From positions 2,892,501 to 2,956,500 of the forward strand of contig NZ_CP054301.1 of assembly GCF_013372285.1 (NCBI RefSeq): a stretch of DNA of 64,000 bases, in the 5' to 3' direction. The translations under genes were made by a program, and so were the position numbers. This DNA is from Marinomonas primoryensis (GTDB lineage: Bacteria; Pseudomonadota; Gammaproteobacteria; Pseudomonadales; Marinomonadaceae). Numbering within the stretch: the stretch's first letter is position 1; each line of letters starts with the position of its first letter. Shown piece after piece: positions 17,010 through 24,838 of this stretch. The notes under the pieces are model-generated. The model did not search any database, was not told the DNA's origin, and saw only the letters and a program-made list of their open reading frames with translations.

Positions 17010-17549
17010 ATGGCTAAAACACCTTCCCCATTTCGACCACTAAAAATCAGCGTATTAACGGTTTCGGATACACGATCACTCGCTGAAGATACCTCTGGCG
17101 ACGCTCTCGTTGAATTATTAAGCAACGCTGGCCATACGCTCAGCAGTCGAGAAATCGTAAAAGACGACGTTTACCAAATGCGCGCGGTAGTTTCGAACTG
17201 GATCGCCGATAAAGGAATTCATGTTGTACTGATCACTGGCGGAACGGGGCTTTACAACCGAGACAGTACGCCAGAAGCAATGACACCGCTTTTCGATAAA
17301 ACCATCGAAGGATTTGGTGAATTATTTCGACAAATATCATACGACGAAATTGGCACTTCCACTATTCAGTCCCGTGCGATTGCAGGCCTAGCCAACCAAA
17401 CACTGATTTTTTGTTTACCTGGTTCAACGGGCGCATGCAAAACCGCATGGAATGGTATTTTAGAAGAGCAACTTAACGCTTCACACAGACCCTGCAACTT
17501 TGTCAGTATGTTAATTGGGCCACTTGCACCAACTCAGCACGAGGCTTAA
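17010..17549 (+). CDS. moaB: Molybdenum cofactor biosynthesis protein B
   Basis: MoaB/Mog-family protein of 179 residues that binds molybdopterin; many members adenylylate it ahead of molybdenum insertion by MoeA. The family motifs are [24 protein letters not shown] near the N-terminus and [19 protein letters not shown] (about 75-93), which carries the GGTG nucleotide loop and the acidic catalytic region, followed by [12 protein letters not shown]. It begins 11 bp after moaA and ends 5 bp before moeA, so it belongs to the same operon. Whether it is an active adenylyltransferase cannot be read from sequence alone. Confidence 0.93.
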   Translation: MAKTPSPFRPLKISVLTVSDTRSLAEDTSGDALVELLSNAGHTLSSREIVKDDVYQMRAVVSNWIADKGIHVVLITGGTGLYNRDSTPEAMTPLFDKTIEGFGELFRQISYDEIGTSTIQSRAIAGLANQTLIFCLPGSTGACKTAWNGILEEQLNASHRPCNFVSMLIGPLAPTQHEA

Positions 17550-17554
17550 GTACC

Positions 17555-18748
17555 ATGTCGACCATGCTTACGTTTGAAGACGCATTGCAAGAAATAAAAC
17601 AAAGCGCCACATTGCGCGTTGTACCCCAAACGATCGCTCTGTCGAATGCAGCAGGAAGAATTCTTGCAAAAGACATTGTCGCAGATATTTTTGTACCGCC
17701 CTACGACAACAGTGCAATGGATGGTTACGCGCTCGCTAGTGGCGACTGGCAAGCCGATAAAGCCTTTACCATCAGCCAACGTGTTCCTGCAGGGCAGTCA
17801 GCGCAACCTTTAGTTCCAGGGACATGCGCTCGTATTTTTACCGGCGCCAATATCCCGAGCGGCGCGGACACTGTCATCATGCAAGAAGATGCCAAATGTG
17901 TTGATGATCATATTGCCTTTGCACACCCCCCAAAAAAAGGCGACAACATTCGTCCCAAGGGACAAGACATGCAAGCAGGCCAAACCGTGATAAAAGCAGG
18001 TGAGAAGATCTCACCAATGCATATTGGTTTACTCTCTAGTCTTGGCATTACAAACATTACTGTTTATAAGCTATTACGAGTAGGAATACTCACCACCGGA
18101 GACGAACTCATTCCAGCGGGTGAGACTTTAAAAGCTGGGCAAATTTATAATTCTAATGGCCCAATGCTTAAAGCTCTGGTTACGCAAGCGGGTCACCAGG
18201 TTGAGCAATGCCTTCACGCCGCGGACTCACCAGAAGACACTGAAGCCGCACTAAAAACATTACTGCAATCTTGTGATGTTATTCTTTCCTCTGGTGGCGT
18301 TTCTGTCGGTGAAGAAGATCATGTAAAAGGCGTTCTAGAAAAGCTTGGCACAGTACACCTCTGGAAAATCGCCATCAAACCTGGCAAGCCGCTTGTTCAT
18401 GCGACACTTGAAGGCATTCCATTCTTAGGCTTACCAGGAAACCCCAGCTCAACCTTAGTCACTTACCATTGGTTTGCTCGGTTGTTATTGTCGATTTGCT
18501 CTGGCCAAAAAGCAGAACTTCCTCCCTCTTACTTAGTGGATGCGGGGTTTAATCGTACGAACCCCATTCAACGAGATGAGTTCTTACGCGTTTTTATTGG
18601 GCAAGACGGCTTGGCTTATGCTCACCCACAACAAAGCTCTGGCGCGTTATTAGCAGCTTGTGAAAGCCAAGGTTACTTGCATGTAAAAGCGAATACTCAG
18701 ATTGAATACGGCTGTTCTTATTCTTTTTATCCTTTCTCTGGTTTCTAG
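17555..18748 (+). CDS. moeA: Molybdopterin molybdenumtransferase
   Basis: Inserts molybdate into adenylylated molybdopterin to give the active cofactor. The 397-residue protein has the four-domain MoeA layout: the conserved PPYDNSAMDGYAL (about 47-59), IFTGANIPSGADTVIMQE (about 91-108), DNIRPKGQDM, LTTGDELIPAGETLKAGQIYNSNGPML (about 184-210), a MoaB-like domain with SSGGVSVGEEDHVK, and KPGKPLVHATLEG with GLPGNPSS. A C-terminal domain IV ends the protein. Last gene of the moa operon; a weak hairpin follows at 18782. Confidence 0.95.
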   Translation: MSTMLTFEDALQEIKQSATLRVVPQTIALSNAAGRILAKDIVADIFVPPYDNSAMDGYALASGDWQADKAFTISQRVPAGQSAQPLVPGTCARIFTGANIPSGADTVIMQEDAKCVDDHIAFAHPPKKGDNIRPKGQDMQAGQTVIKAGEKISPMHIGLLSSLGITNITVYKLLRVGILTTGDELIPAGETLKAGQIYNSNGPMLKALVTQAGHQVEQCLHAADSPEDTEAALKTLLQSCDVILSSGGVSVGEEDHVKGVLEKLGTVHLWKIAIKPGKPLVHATLEGIPFLGLPGNPSSTLVTYHWFARLLLSICSGQKAELPPSYLVDAGFNRTNPIQRDEFLRVFIGQDGLAYAHPQQSSGALLAACESQGYLHVKANTQIEYGCSYSFYPFSGF

Positions 18749-18781
18749 CGTCGCCCTTTTCAAATATCTCACCTAGACTAC

Positions 18782-18813
18782 AAGTAGCGTGCTAAACAAT
18801 CCGCGCGCTACTT
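18782..18813 (+). terminator. Possible terminator after moeA
   Basis: AAGTAGCG (18782-18789) and CGCTACTT (18806-18813) form an 8-bp stem with a 16-nt loop that can extend by a few pairs; the tail is TTTCCT, which is weak. Confidence 0.45.
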
Positions 18814-18837
18814 TCCTATCACTAGAAGGCAATAATA

Positions 18838-19263
18838 ATGAGAGACGTAGAGTGGGAAACCTCCCTTTATGAACATCAGCACGCAATGATAAAGCGCCTT
18901 GATGCCTTTAGAAAAAGATCTGCTTCAGTGGCATATTCTAAAGACGAAATAATGGTGATCGAGCATTCATTTCAATTGCTTGTCGCTTCTATGCTAGACC
19001 TTGCTCGGTATGTTTTGAAGCATCATTACAAAACAGATATTTCTTCACGAAAAGAAGTCCTTCATGCGCTTATTTTGAATAAGGATGTGACCTATGAGCA
19101 AGCAGAACAAATTAAGTTTCTGGTCGTATTGCGAGACAAGATACTCCACGACTATTTAGAGGAAAGCTTTGTAAATTTAGAAGAAGCAATGACACTTAGA
19201 CGATATAGCCTAGTGGAAGTATTAACCAAAGAATGGATAACACGCTTATCAAGTCCTACTTGA
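18838..19263 (+). CDS. HepT-like (DUF86-type) protein, apparently without partner
   Basis: A 141-residue helical protein that resembles HepT, the RNase toxin of HEPN/MNT systems. R99-x4-H104-x-Y106 (LRDKILHDYLE) matches the HepT active-site motif R-x4-H-x-Y, and the helix before it (SSRKEVLHALILNKDVTYEQAEQ) lines up by eye with the same region of Shewanella HepT. In known pairs the nucleotidyltransferase MntA adenylylates the tyrosine to neutralise HepT. No MntA-like gene is adjacent on either side (moeA before, a LysR gene after). An AAGG ribosome site precedes the ATG. Function as toxin is unproven; it could be a domesticated or regulatory HEPN protein. Confidence 0.65.
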   Translation: MRDVEWETSLYEHQHAMIKRLDAFRKRSASVAYSKDEIMVIEHSFQLLVASMLDLARYVLKHHYKTDISSRKEVLHALILNKDVTYEQAEQIKFLVVLRDKILHDYLEESFVNLEEAMTLRRYSLVEVLTKEWITRLSSPT

Positions 19264-19270
19264 TAAGCGT
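19242..19270. repeat. Perfect 13-bp hairpin over the hepT-like stop codon
   Basis: ACGCTTATCAAGT (19242-19254) and ACTTGATAAGCGT (19258-19270) pair perfectly with a CCT loop. The TGA stop of the HepT-like gene lies in the right arm. There is no T run on either side, so it is an atypical terminator; it sits 13 bp from the end of the convergent LysR gene. Confidence 0.85.
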
Positions 19271-19282
19271 TAACAATACATA

Positions 19283-20203
19283 TCAGGCTGAAGCGTCGAC
19301 AAAAGCTTTTCTCAATAACCCTCGAAACCAGACATGAGCTGCGTCATGTTGGAAACGTTCATGCCAAATCATCGAATAATCAAACTCTCGAGTAATAAAT
19401 GGCAGTTCATGCAACACTATTTCAGATACCGTTTCCACCATATCCTCTGCAAAAAGCCTCGGTACGGTCAATAATAAATCGCTGTCCATAACAACTCTTG
19501 CCGCTGGGACAAAATTCGGTAAATGAACAGAAACCTGCCGTTTATACCCCATTTTGTCTAGTTCGCGATCAACTGCAAAATACTCTCTTCGACCTAATAC
19601 AACTTGCACATGATTGGCCTTCAAATAGCTATCCAATGTTAAAGCATCTTGAATATCTGGGTGATTTTTACGAGCCAAACACACCATAGAATCGCTTTTC
19701 AAACGCATTGCACGAATCGCCGCAGGCGGCTCTTTCGATAAAACAGCGACCGCAACATCGATACTGGTTTGATCCAACTCTGTCACCATATCTTCATTCC
19801 AGGATTTAACGTCTAAAATAGCGCCTGGCGCTTCTTGACGAAATTGATCGAGGATTTTAGGTAAAACAGTCAAAGTACCAAAGTCAGTGGTCGACAGAAT
19901 AAAACGACGCTTACTGGTTTGTGGAGTGAATTCACTGGGTTGAATCAGGCTTTCAAGCCCTTTTAGCGTATCTGCTAAAAGCGGCGCTAGGTTCTGAGTC
20001 TTAGCGGTAGCGGAAAGACCATGAGAGGTTCGGATAAACAATGGGTCGTCGAACACATCCCGTAACCGCGATAATGACCGGCTAACAGCAGGCTGGGAAA
20101 CACTGAGTCGCGTCGCGGCTTTTGTCACATTAAGTTCTTCGATTAAAACCTGAAAGACATACAGTAAATTCAAATCGATATCAGACAATCTTATTTCTGA
20201 CAA
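19283..20203 (-). CDS. LysR-family transcriptional regulator
   Basis: A regulator of 306 residues from TTG 20203: a winged helix-turn-helix (LNLLYVFQVLIEELNVTKAATRLSVSQPAVSRSLSRLRDVF, in the first 60 residues) and a LysR substrate domain (about 90-300). The TTG has GAGG 7 nt upstream and gives the usual short LysR lead-in. An ATG at 20248 would add 15 unlike residues and place the inverted repeat at 20219-20257 inside the gene. The first helix resembles the NodD/LeuO-like subgroup (DLNLLYVFQVLIEE). Its target is unknown; serB lies upstream on the same strand and the HepT-like gene is convergent. Confidence 0.88.
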   Translation of the reverse strand: MSEIRLSDIDLNLLYVFQVLIEELNVTKAATRLSVSQPAVSRSLSRLRDVFDDPLFIRTSHGLSATAKTQNLAPLLADTLKGLESLIQPSEFTPQTSKRRFILSTTDFGTLTVLPKILDQFRQEAPGAILDVKSWNEDMVTELDQTSIDVAVAVLSKEPPAAIRAMRLKSDSMVCLARKNHPDIQDALTLDSYLKANHVQVVLGRREYFAVDRELDKMGYKRQVSVHLPNFVPAARVVMDSDLLLTVPRLFAEDMVETVSEIVLHELPFITREFDYSMIWHERFQHDAAHVWFRGLLRKAFVDASA

Positions 20204-20218
20204 AACAACACCTCGCCC

Positions 20219-20257
20219 AAGCTTGTTATAGTTATAACAGAGAATCATAACAAGCTT
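20219..20257. promoter_or_regulatory. Nested palindromes upstream of the LysR gene, probable autoregulatory operator
   Basis: AAGCTTGTTAT (20219-20229) and ATAACAAGCTT (20247-20257) are perfect 11-bp inverted repeats with a 17-bp spacer. Inside, GTTATAGTTATAAC (20225-20238) is a second palindrome of the T-N11-A type that LysR proteins bind. They lie 16-54 bp upstream of the TTG start. Confidence 0.6.
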
Positions 20258-20344
20258 TTAGAGATGACAATAGCAGTCTCTATCTTGAGCGTAAAAAATC
20301 ACCACCAAACGATAACAACAACGCATTTTCTTTCATCGTCATTA

Positions 20345-21256
20345 CTAAACAGACAGCGCACGAATCTGTGCAGACGTCATGCCTAACAAATACAAAATAC
20401 CTTCTAAGCCAAGATTATTCATTGGGCATGGAGCCTGCTCTCGAACCAAAGGTTTCGCATGCAAAGCCACGCCTAAAGCGGCATGATTCAACATCAACAA
20501 ATCATTGGCACCATCTCCACACGCTATGGATTGCTTCCAATCAACACCTTGCTCTTCAACGATGTTCGTCAATAAAAGTTTCTTGCGCTCACCATCAACA
20601 ATCGCGCCTAAATGCTTACCGGTTAACTCACCATCTTGGATTTCTAAAACATTAGCATGCACTTCCGTCATACCATATTCCACTTGGACTCGATCCGCAA
20701 AATAGGTAAAGCCGCCAGATAAAATAGCCGTGTGCCACCCATAATGATGTAAAGCGGACATCAAGGTTCCAATACCATCCATGTGCTGAATTCTGTGATA
20801 CACACCGTCCATGACCTCACTACTCAAACCTTTTAAAAGTGCCAACCGCTGTACGAAACTTTCTACAAAATCAATCTCTCCTCGCATTGCACTCGCCGTC
20901 ACCGCAGAGATCTGCTCTCCAATACCGGCCTCTACGGCTAATTCATCCATAACTTCCGCTTTAATCAGTGTTGAATCCATATCAAAAACCGCCACACCAA
21001 CTGTGTGGATGTCTAACATAGTCGACTGATATATATGGTCAACTCCCGTGCTATCAGACAAGGCTAAAAGTTCAGTTCGAATTGATGCACTGTTCACAGC
21101 CTCGCTTTCTAGTACCACTTGTACAACAGAAACCAAATCTTGATTATCCGTCAATCGACGTGGTGCGCCCTTTAGTCCGCATTTGTCTAACCAGACGCTA
21201 AATTGATCAAGGTATTCAGGGCTCAAAGACCCCATAAGAGTAATACTGGCAGACAT
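20345..21256 (-). CDS. serB: Phosphoserine phosphatase
   Basis: Haloacid dehalogenase phosphatase that releases L-serine from phosphoserine, the last step of serine synthesis. Start ATG 21256 (303 residues) has GGAG 6 nt upstream; a longer reading frame to 21316 lacks support. The nucleophile motif F91-D92-M93-D94-S95-T96, the SGGFTYFADRV motif II, and GDGANDLLML motif III are complete. An N-terminal ACT-like region of about 85 residues precedes the catalytic domain, as in gammaproteobacterial SerB. It is divergent from the membrane protein at 21402, as serB is from ytjB/smp in E. coli. Confidence 0.95.
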   Translation of the reverse strand: MSASITLMGSLSPEYLDQFSVWLDKCGLKGAPRRLTDNQDLVSVVQVVLESEAVNSASIRTELLALSDSTGVDHIYQSTMLDIHTVGVAVFDMDSTLIKAEVMDELAVEAGIGEQISAVTASAMRGEIDFVESFVQRLALLKGLSSEVMDGVYHRIQHMDGIGTLMSALHHYGWHTAILSGGFTYFADRVQVEYGMTEVHANVLEIQDGELTGKHLGAIVDGERKKLLLTNIVEEQGVDWKQSIACGDGANDLLMLNHAALGVALHAKPLVREQAPCPMNNLGLEGILYLLGMTSAQIRALSV

Positions 21257-21401
21257 AAACACTCCAAATTCAATAAGACGCCTACTATAGCAAATCGTTT
21301 TCTTTTCGCTAAGCACCTGTTCTACTTTAAAGAATTCAGAAAACGGCCGTTATGATGTGTATACTTTAGTCATTGTTTTACGAGTTACCCAAAGGAAGTG
21401 A

Positions 21402-22847
21402 ATGGACACCCAACCTAAAACTAAGCCCCTCACCGCTTTTATACGCAAAAAACTGAGTGCCTCCGTTGTCACCGTTGCCACCTTTATTGCGCTTATGGTG
21501 CTCACCGTGTGCATTTTTTGGTATACCATGACCCACGCATTGGGAAACTATTTATCTCAACAAACCGAAGTACTAGGCAGTAGCTTAGCAACTCAAGCTG
21601 CCTTTAATGCCACACAATCCATACTCACCAATGACTTACTAAGTTTAAATGTATTGCTCAATCGTTTGGTTGTCGATGACAATATTTTAAGCGCTCGAGT
21701 TTACAATAAAAAAGACGAATTACTTGCTGAAGCAGACAGTGATAACTCAGGACGGCAATCAGAAGGCGATTTTCGGCCAAACGATAAACGCCGAGTTTAC
21801 AGTTCGAGCATAAAGTTTAGAGATGAAATTGTCGGTCATGTATTGATTACACTGGACAAGACCCCCGCTCAGGCCACGTTACAGCACCTTAATAATCTAT
21901 TAATTGGCGTTGCTATTTTCATCAGCACCATTTCGCTATTGTTCATCATTTTAATAACAAGGTGGCTTTTTACGCCAATCAATGAAGCCTCTTCTGCGCT
22001 TATTACTTATAGCAAAGGCCTGCATAAAAACCCGCTAGTGACGCCGATTTATAAAGAAGCAAGAGAACTCCATAACGCGGTTGAAGCGATACAAGCCTTA
22101 AAACCACCTAAAGAAGTCGTAGAAAAATCAACAAAACCGGTAGCAGACATAGACATTATTGCCGCCGTAAAAAAAGCTCAGTTTGAGATCAATTTCGATG
22201 CCATATTCGAAGAATCCAAACAGCGCAGTTGTCTTCTTTATTTTGACATTCTGAACATAGAAAAATGGCATGAAGACATGACACCTCTGCAAGTGGCAAA
22301 TTTATTAACACCCATTTATCGAGCCATTTTTCAAGCCAGCGAAATCTACTTGGGACAAGTGCATCAGTACAAAAACGATTCGGCTGTCATACTTTTCAGT
22401 GCCCACAATTGTGAAGATAAGCTTTACCTTAACGCCGTGAGTACCGCTCAACTTTTCTTAGGCTTAGTTGATAAATTATTGGAAAATGAACTCTATAAAG
22501 ACACCTCAAAACTTAACTTTCACTTAGGGCTCCATCAAGGTAATGCTCAGCTTACTAATATGGTGAAGGAAAACCATTTCGAGCCAGATAAAGTCGACAT
22601 ACTTTTAAATAATGTCCATCAATTAAAACAATCGGAAAGTATTAATAAACTGGTCATTAGTGATGATATTTTCACCTTATCCCACATACAAAACCGTGTT
22701 TTTACAGGCCTTCCAGAGATTATTGAAAATGATGGAAAGGAGGTCTTAGCCTATGAAGTGAAAGGCATGTCTGACAAATATAAAAAACAAATCCAGCAAC
22801 ATATTGTTGAAATTACTGAGCCAAATCTACAAAAAGACATGCTATAG
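21402..22847 (+). CDS. YtjB/AhpA-like membrane protein with cyclase-like C-terminal domain
   Basis: A 481-residue inner membrane protein divergent from serB. TM1 is at about 20-45, followed by a periplasmic sensor-like domain (about 46-160, with LGSSLATQAAFNATQSILTN and ILSARVYNKKDELLAEA, like E. coli Smp/YtjB), TM2 at about 165-190, a linker, then a cytosolic domain (about 265-465) that resembles a class III nucleotide cyclase fold: YFDILNIEKW near its start, VHQYKNDSAVILFS and FHLGLHQGNAQL. Aspartates are present where the two metal ligands would be expected, but the flanking residues are unusual, so activity is doubtful. The ribosome site is AAGGAAG. The fusion of the two parts is more than E. 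coli YtjB has. Confidence 0.7.
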   Translation: MDTQPKTKPLTAFIRKKLSASVVTVATFIALMVLTVCIFWYTMTHALGNYLSQQTEVLGSSLATQAAFNATQSILTNDLLSLNVLLNRLVVDDNILSARVYNKKDELLAEADSDNSGRQSEGDFRPNDKRRVYSSSIKFRDEIVGHVLITLDKTPAQATLQHLNNLLIGVAIFISTISLLFIILITRWLFTPINEASSALITYSKGLHKNPLVTPIYKEARELHNAVEAIQALKPPKEVVEKSTKPVADIDIIAAVKKAQFEINFDAIFEESKQRSCLLYFDILNIEKWHEDMTPLQVANLLTPIYRAIFQASEIYLGQVHQYKNDSAVILFSAHNCEDKLYLNAVSTAQLFLGLVDKLLENELYKDTSKLNFHLGLHQGNAQLTNMVKENHFEPDKVDILLNNVHQLKQSESINKLVISDDIFTLSHIQNRVFTGLPEIIENDGKEVLAYEVKGMSDKYKKQIQQHIVEITEPNLQKDML

Positions 22848-22907
22848 AATTCATGAGAAATACATTACAAGCAAAAAAAAATTACAGGCGGAAAAAGTAC
22901 AGGCAAA

Positions 22908-22936
22908 AAAAAGACCCGTATAAAGCGGGCCTTTTT
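22908..22936. terminator. Bidirectional intrinsic terminator between the YtjB-like gene and rpoS
   Basis: AAAAAG-A-CCCG pairs with CGGG-C-CTTTTT (one internal A/C mismatch) around a 7-nt loop. T runs follow on both strands, so it serves both convergent genes. Confidence 0.85.
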
Positions 22937-22956
22937 ATTTGGAAGTGACGGTCTAA

Positions 22957-23946
22957 TCAGTTATCAAAACGTATCACGTCATCTAACGACAAACCTTCCT
23001 TATCCATAATCAGGCGCAGTTTACGAAGTGCCTCAACTTGAATTTGTCGAACACGCTCTCGCGTTAAACCAATTTCGGCACCCACATGCTCAAGCGTACT
23101 GGCCTCATGACCACGTAATCCAAACCTACGCGTAATGACTTCGCACTGTTTTTCACTCAATTCATCCAGCCAAAGCTCAATACTGTGTAGTACATCTCCG
23201 TCTTGGCGGTCCGCTTCTGGACCTTGATGAAGCGTGTCTGCCAGAATTTCCACCAAACTTTTGTCGTTATTCTCCCCACCAAAGGTCGCATCAATAGAAC
23301 TTACCTTTTCGTTGAGGCCAAGCATCTTTTGTACATCTTCAACAGGGCAATCAAGCATTTCTGCAATTTCTTCTGAACTCGGTTCGTGATCCAGTTTTTG
23401 TGTCAACTCTCGAGCGGCTCGTAAATACACATTAAGCTCTTTGACGACATGAATCGGCAAACGAATGGTTCGAGTCTGATTCATGATGGCACGTTCAATC
23501 GTTTGTCGTATCCACCATGTAGCGTACGTTGAAAAACGAAAGCCACGTTCAGGATCAAACTTTTCTACCGCTCGAATCAATCCAAGGTTTCCCTCTTCAA
23601 TAAGATCCAGCAACGATAAGCCTCGATTTAAGTAACGACGAGAGATCTTCACAACCAAACGCAGGTTGCTTACTATCATGCGCTTACGCGCCTTTTCATC
23701 GCCTTTAAGAGCAAGTCTAGAAAAATACACCTCCTCTTCCGCTGTGAGCAGTGGAGAGAAACCGATCTCACTCAAATAAAGCTGAGTAACATCGAGATTC
23801 CGACTCGTATCTGCCTCAGCATAGCGAGCATTTACTGCCGACTCAAACGCTTGCTCAGCAAGCTCTTCATCCGCATAATCATCAAGATCAAAATCTGTCG
23901 TGTTCGAAACTTTAGCTGCTTCTTTATCCATATTTGCCAACTTCAT
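22957..23946 (-). CDS. rpoS: RNA polymerase sigma factor RpoS
   Basis: Stationary-phase and general stress sigma factor, 329 residues against 330 in E. coli. Region 1.2 ([19 protein letters not shown]), region 2 ([36 protein letters not shown]), region 3, and region 4 with the helix-turn-helix ([16 protein letters not shown] to [19 protein letters not shown]) are all intact. A perfect AAGGAGGGG precedes the ATG. It follows nlpD by 27 bp, the usual arrangement; in E. coli the main rpoS promoter is inside nlpD. The downstream terminator is at 22908-22936. Confidence 0.97.
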   Translation of the reverse strand: MKLANMDKEAAKVSNTTDFDLDDYADEELAEQAFESAVNARYAEADTSRNLDVTQLYLSEIGFSPLLTAEEEVYFSRLALKGDEKARKRMIVSNLRLVVKISRRYLNRGLSLLDLIEEGNLGLIRAVEKFDPERGFRFSTYATWWIRQTIERAIMNQTRTIRLPIHVVKELNVYLRAARELTQKLDHEPSSEEIAEMLDCPVEDVQKMLGLNEKVSSIDATFGGENNDKSLVEILADTLHQGPEADRQDGDVLHSIELWLDELSEKQCEVITRRFGLRGHEASTLEHVGAEIGLTRERVRQIQVEALRKLRLIMDKEGLSLDDVIRFDN

Positions 23947-23973
23947 GTCCCCTCCTTAAAACGCCAACTTCGC

Positions 23974-24813
23974 TTAATTTATTTTGGGTAAAACATCTAG
24001 CGGATCGATCGGCTGACCATCACGACGAACCTCAAAGTGAAGTAACGGTCTATCATTTCCCTTACCGCCAATAACAGCAAGTGAATCGCCAGCTCGAACA
24101 TTTTGTTTTTCTTTAACTAAAATTCTTTCGTTGTACGCATAAGCACTTAGATATACATCATTATGCTTCACGATAACAAGGTTTCCATACCCAATAAGAC
24201 CACTGCCCGCATAAACAACGGTTCCATCTGCAGCCGCTTTTACCAATGCTCCTTGCTTAGCTTTTATATCTATACCTTTACTACTAACGCCAGCATTTGA
24301 AAACCCCCTTGAGACTTCACCATCAACAGGCCAAGCCCAATCACCAGATATTATGTCGCTTTTTGGCAACTTAGTGGGTCTTTTTGTAGAAACAACGGCA
24401 GTAGGTACTGATGAGGTATTTTTCACATTCTCAACAATCGGCGGTGACGTTTTTGTTGAATTATTAGCAATCGCTGAAGTCGTTTTTTTCGCACCACTTA
24501 GGCGGATTTTTTGTTTAGGATAGATAGTATAAGGCGCATCGATACGATTGGATTGAGCCAACTCTCTATAATCCAATCCATATCGAAAAGCGATAGAAAA
24601 CAAGGTTTCACCACTTTGAACACGATGAACACCTGATGATGGAACAGAAGAAACACTAGCATTATTTGATGCATAAGTTCGATTGCTTTTTGCAGAATAA
24701 TGAAGCACTTCATAAGAGCATCCAGTCAATAAAAGACACAAAAAAATGAGCAGACTTGTTGACCAAGTTAGCGATAAAAAATCGTGATTTTTAAAGACAC
24801 TGCTAAAGATAAT
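23974..24813 (-). CDS. nlpD: NlpD, LysM and LytM-domain lipoprotein
   Basis: Outer membrane lipoprotein that activates the amidase AmiC at the division septum. The lipobox LLLTGC, a LysM domain (HRVQSGETLFSIAFRYGL to YPKQKIRL) and a C-terminal M23/LytM domain (GIDIKAKQGALVKAAADGTVVYAG to LLHFEVRRDGQPIDP) are seen. The zinc ligands of active peptidases are missing (GIDI lacks the histidine), as expected for an activator. Start problem: TTG 24741 leaves only eight residues before the lipid cysteine. The frame is open upstream and encodes a proper signal peptide, but contains no ATG, GTG or TTG at a suitable point. I use ATT 24813, which has GAGGA with 6-nt spacing; CTG 24825 (LRKRIIF) is the alternative. 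Confidence 0.88.
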   Translation of the reverse strand: MIFSSVFKNHDFLSLTWSTSLLIFLCLLLTGCSYEVLHYSAKSNRTYASNNASVSSVPSSGVHRVQSGETLFSIAFRYGLDYRELAQSNRIDAPYTIYPKQKIRLSGAKKTTSAIANNSTKTSPPIVENVKNTSSVPTAVVSTKRPTKLPKSDIISGDWAWPVDGEVSRGFSNAGVSSKGIDIKAKQGALVKAAADGTVVYAGSGLIGYGNLVIVKHNDVYLSAYAYNERILVKEKQNVRAGDSLAVIGGKGNDRPLLHFEVRRDGQPIDPLDVLPKIN

Positions 24814-24838
24814 TCTTTTCCTCAGGATTCAATTCAAG

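Noticed and set aside
22880..22912. Two near-identical A-rich direct repeats (TACAGGCGGAAAAAG and TACAGGCAAAAAAAA)
   Set aside because: Short, low complexity and next to a terminator; no structure or boundary suggests an element.
23974..24300. NlpD as an active peptidoglycan endopeptidase
   Set aside because: The expected zinc-binding histidines of M23 enzymes are missing, as in NlpD/EnvC activators generally.
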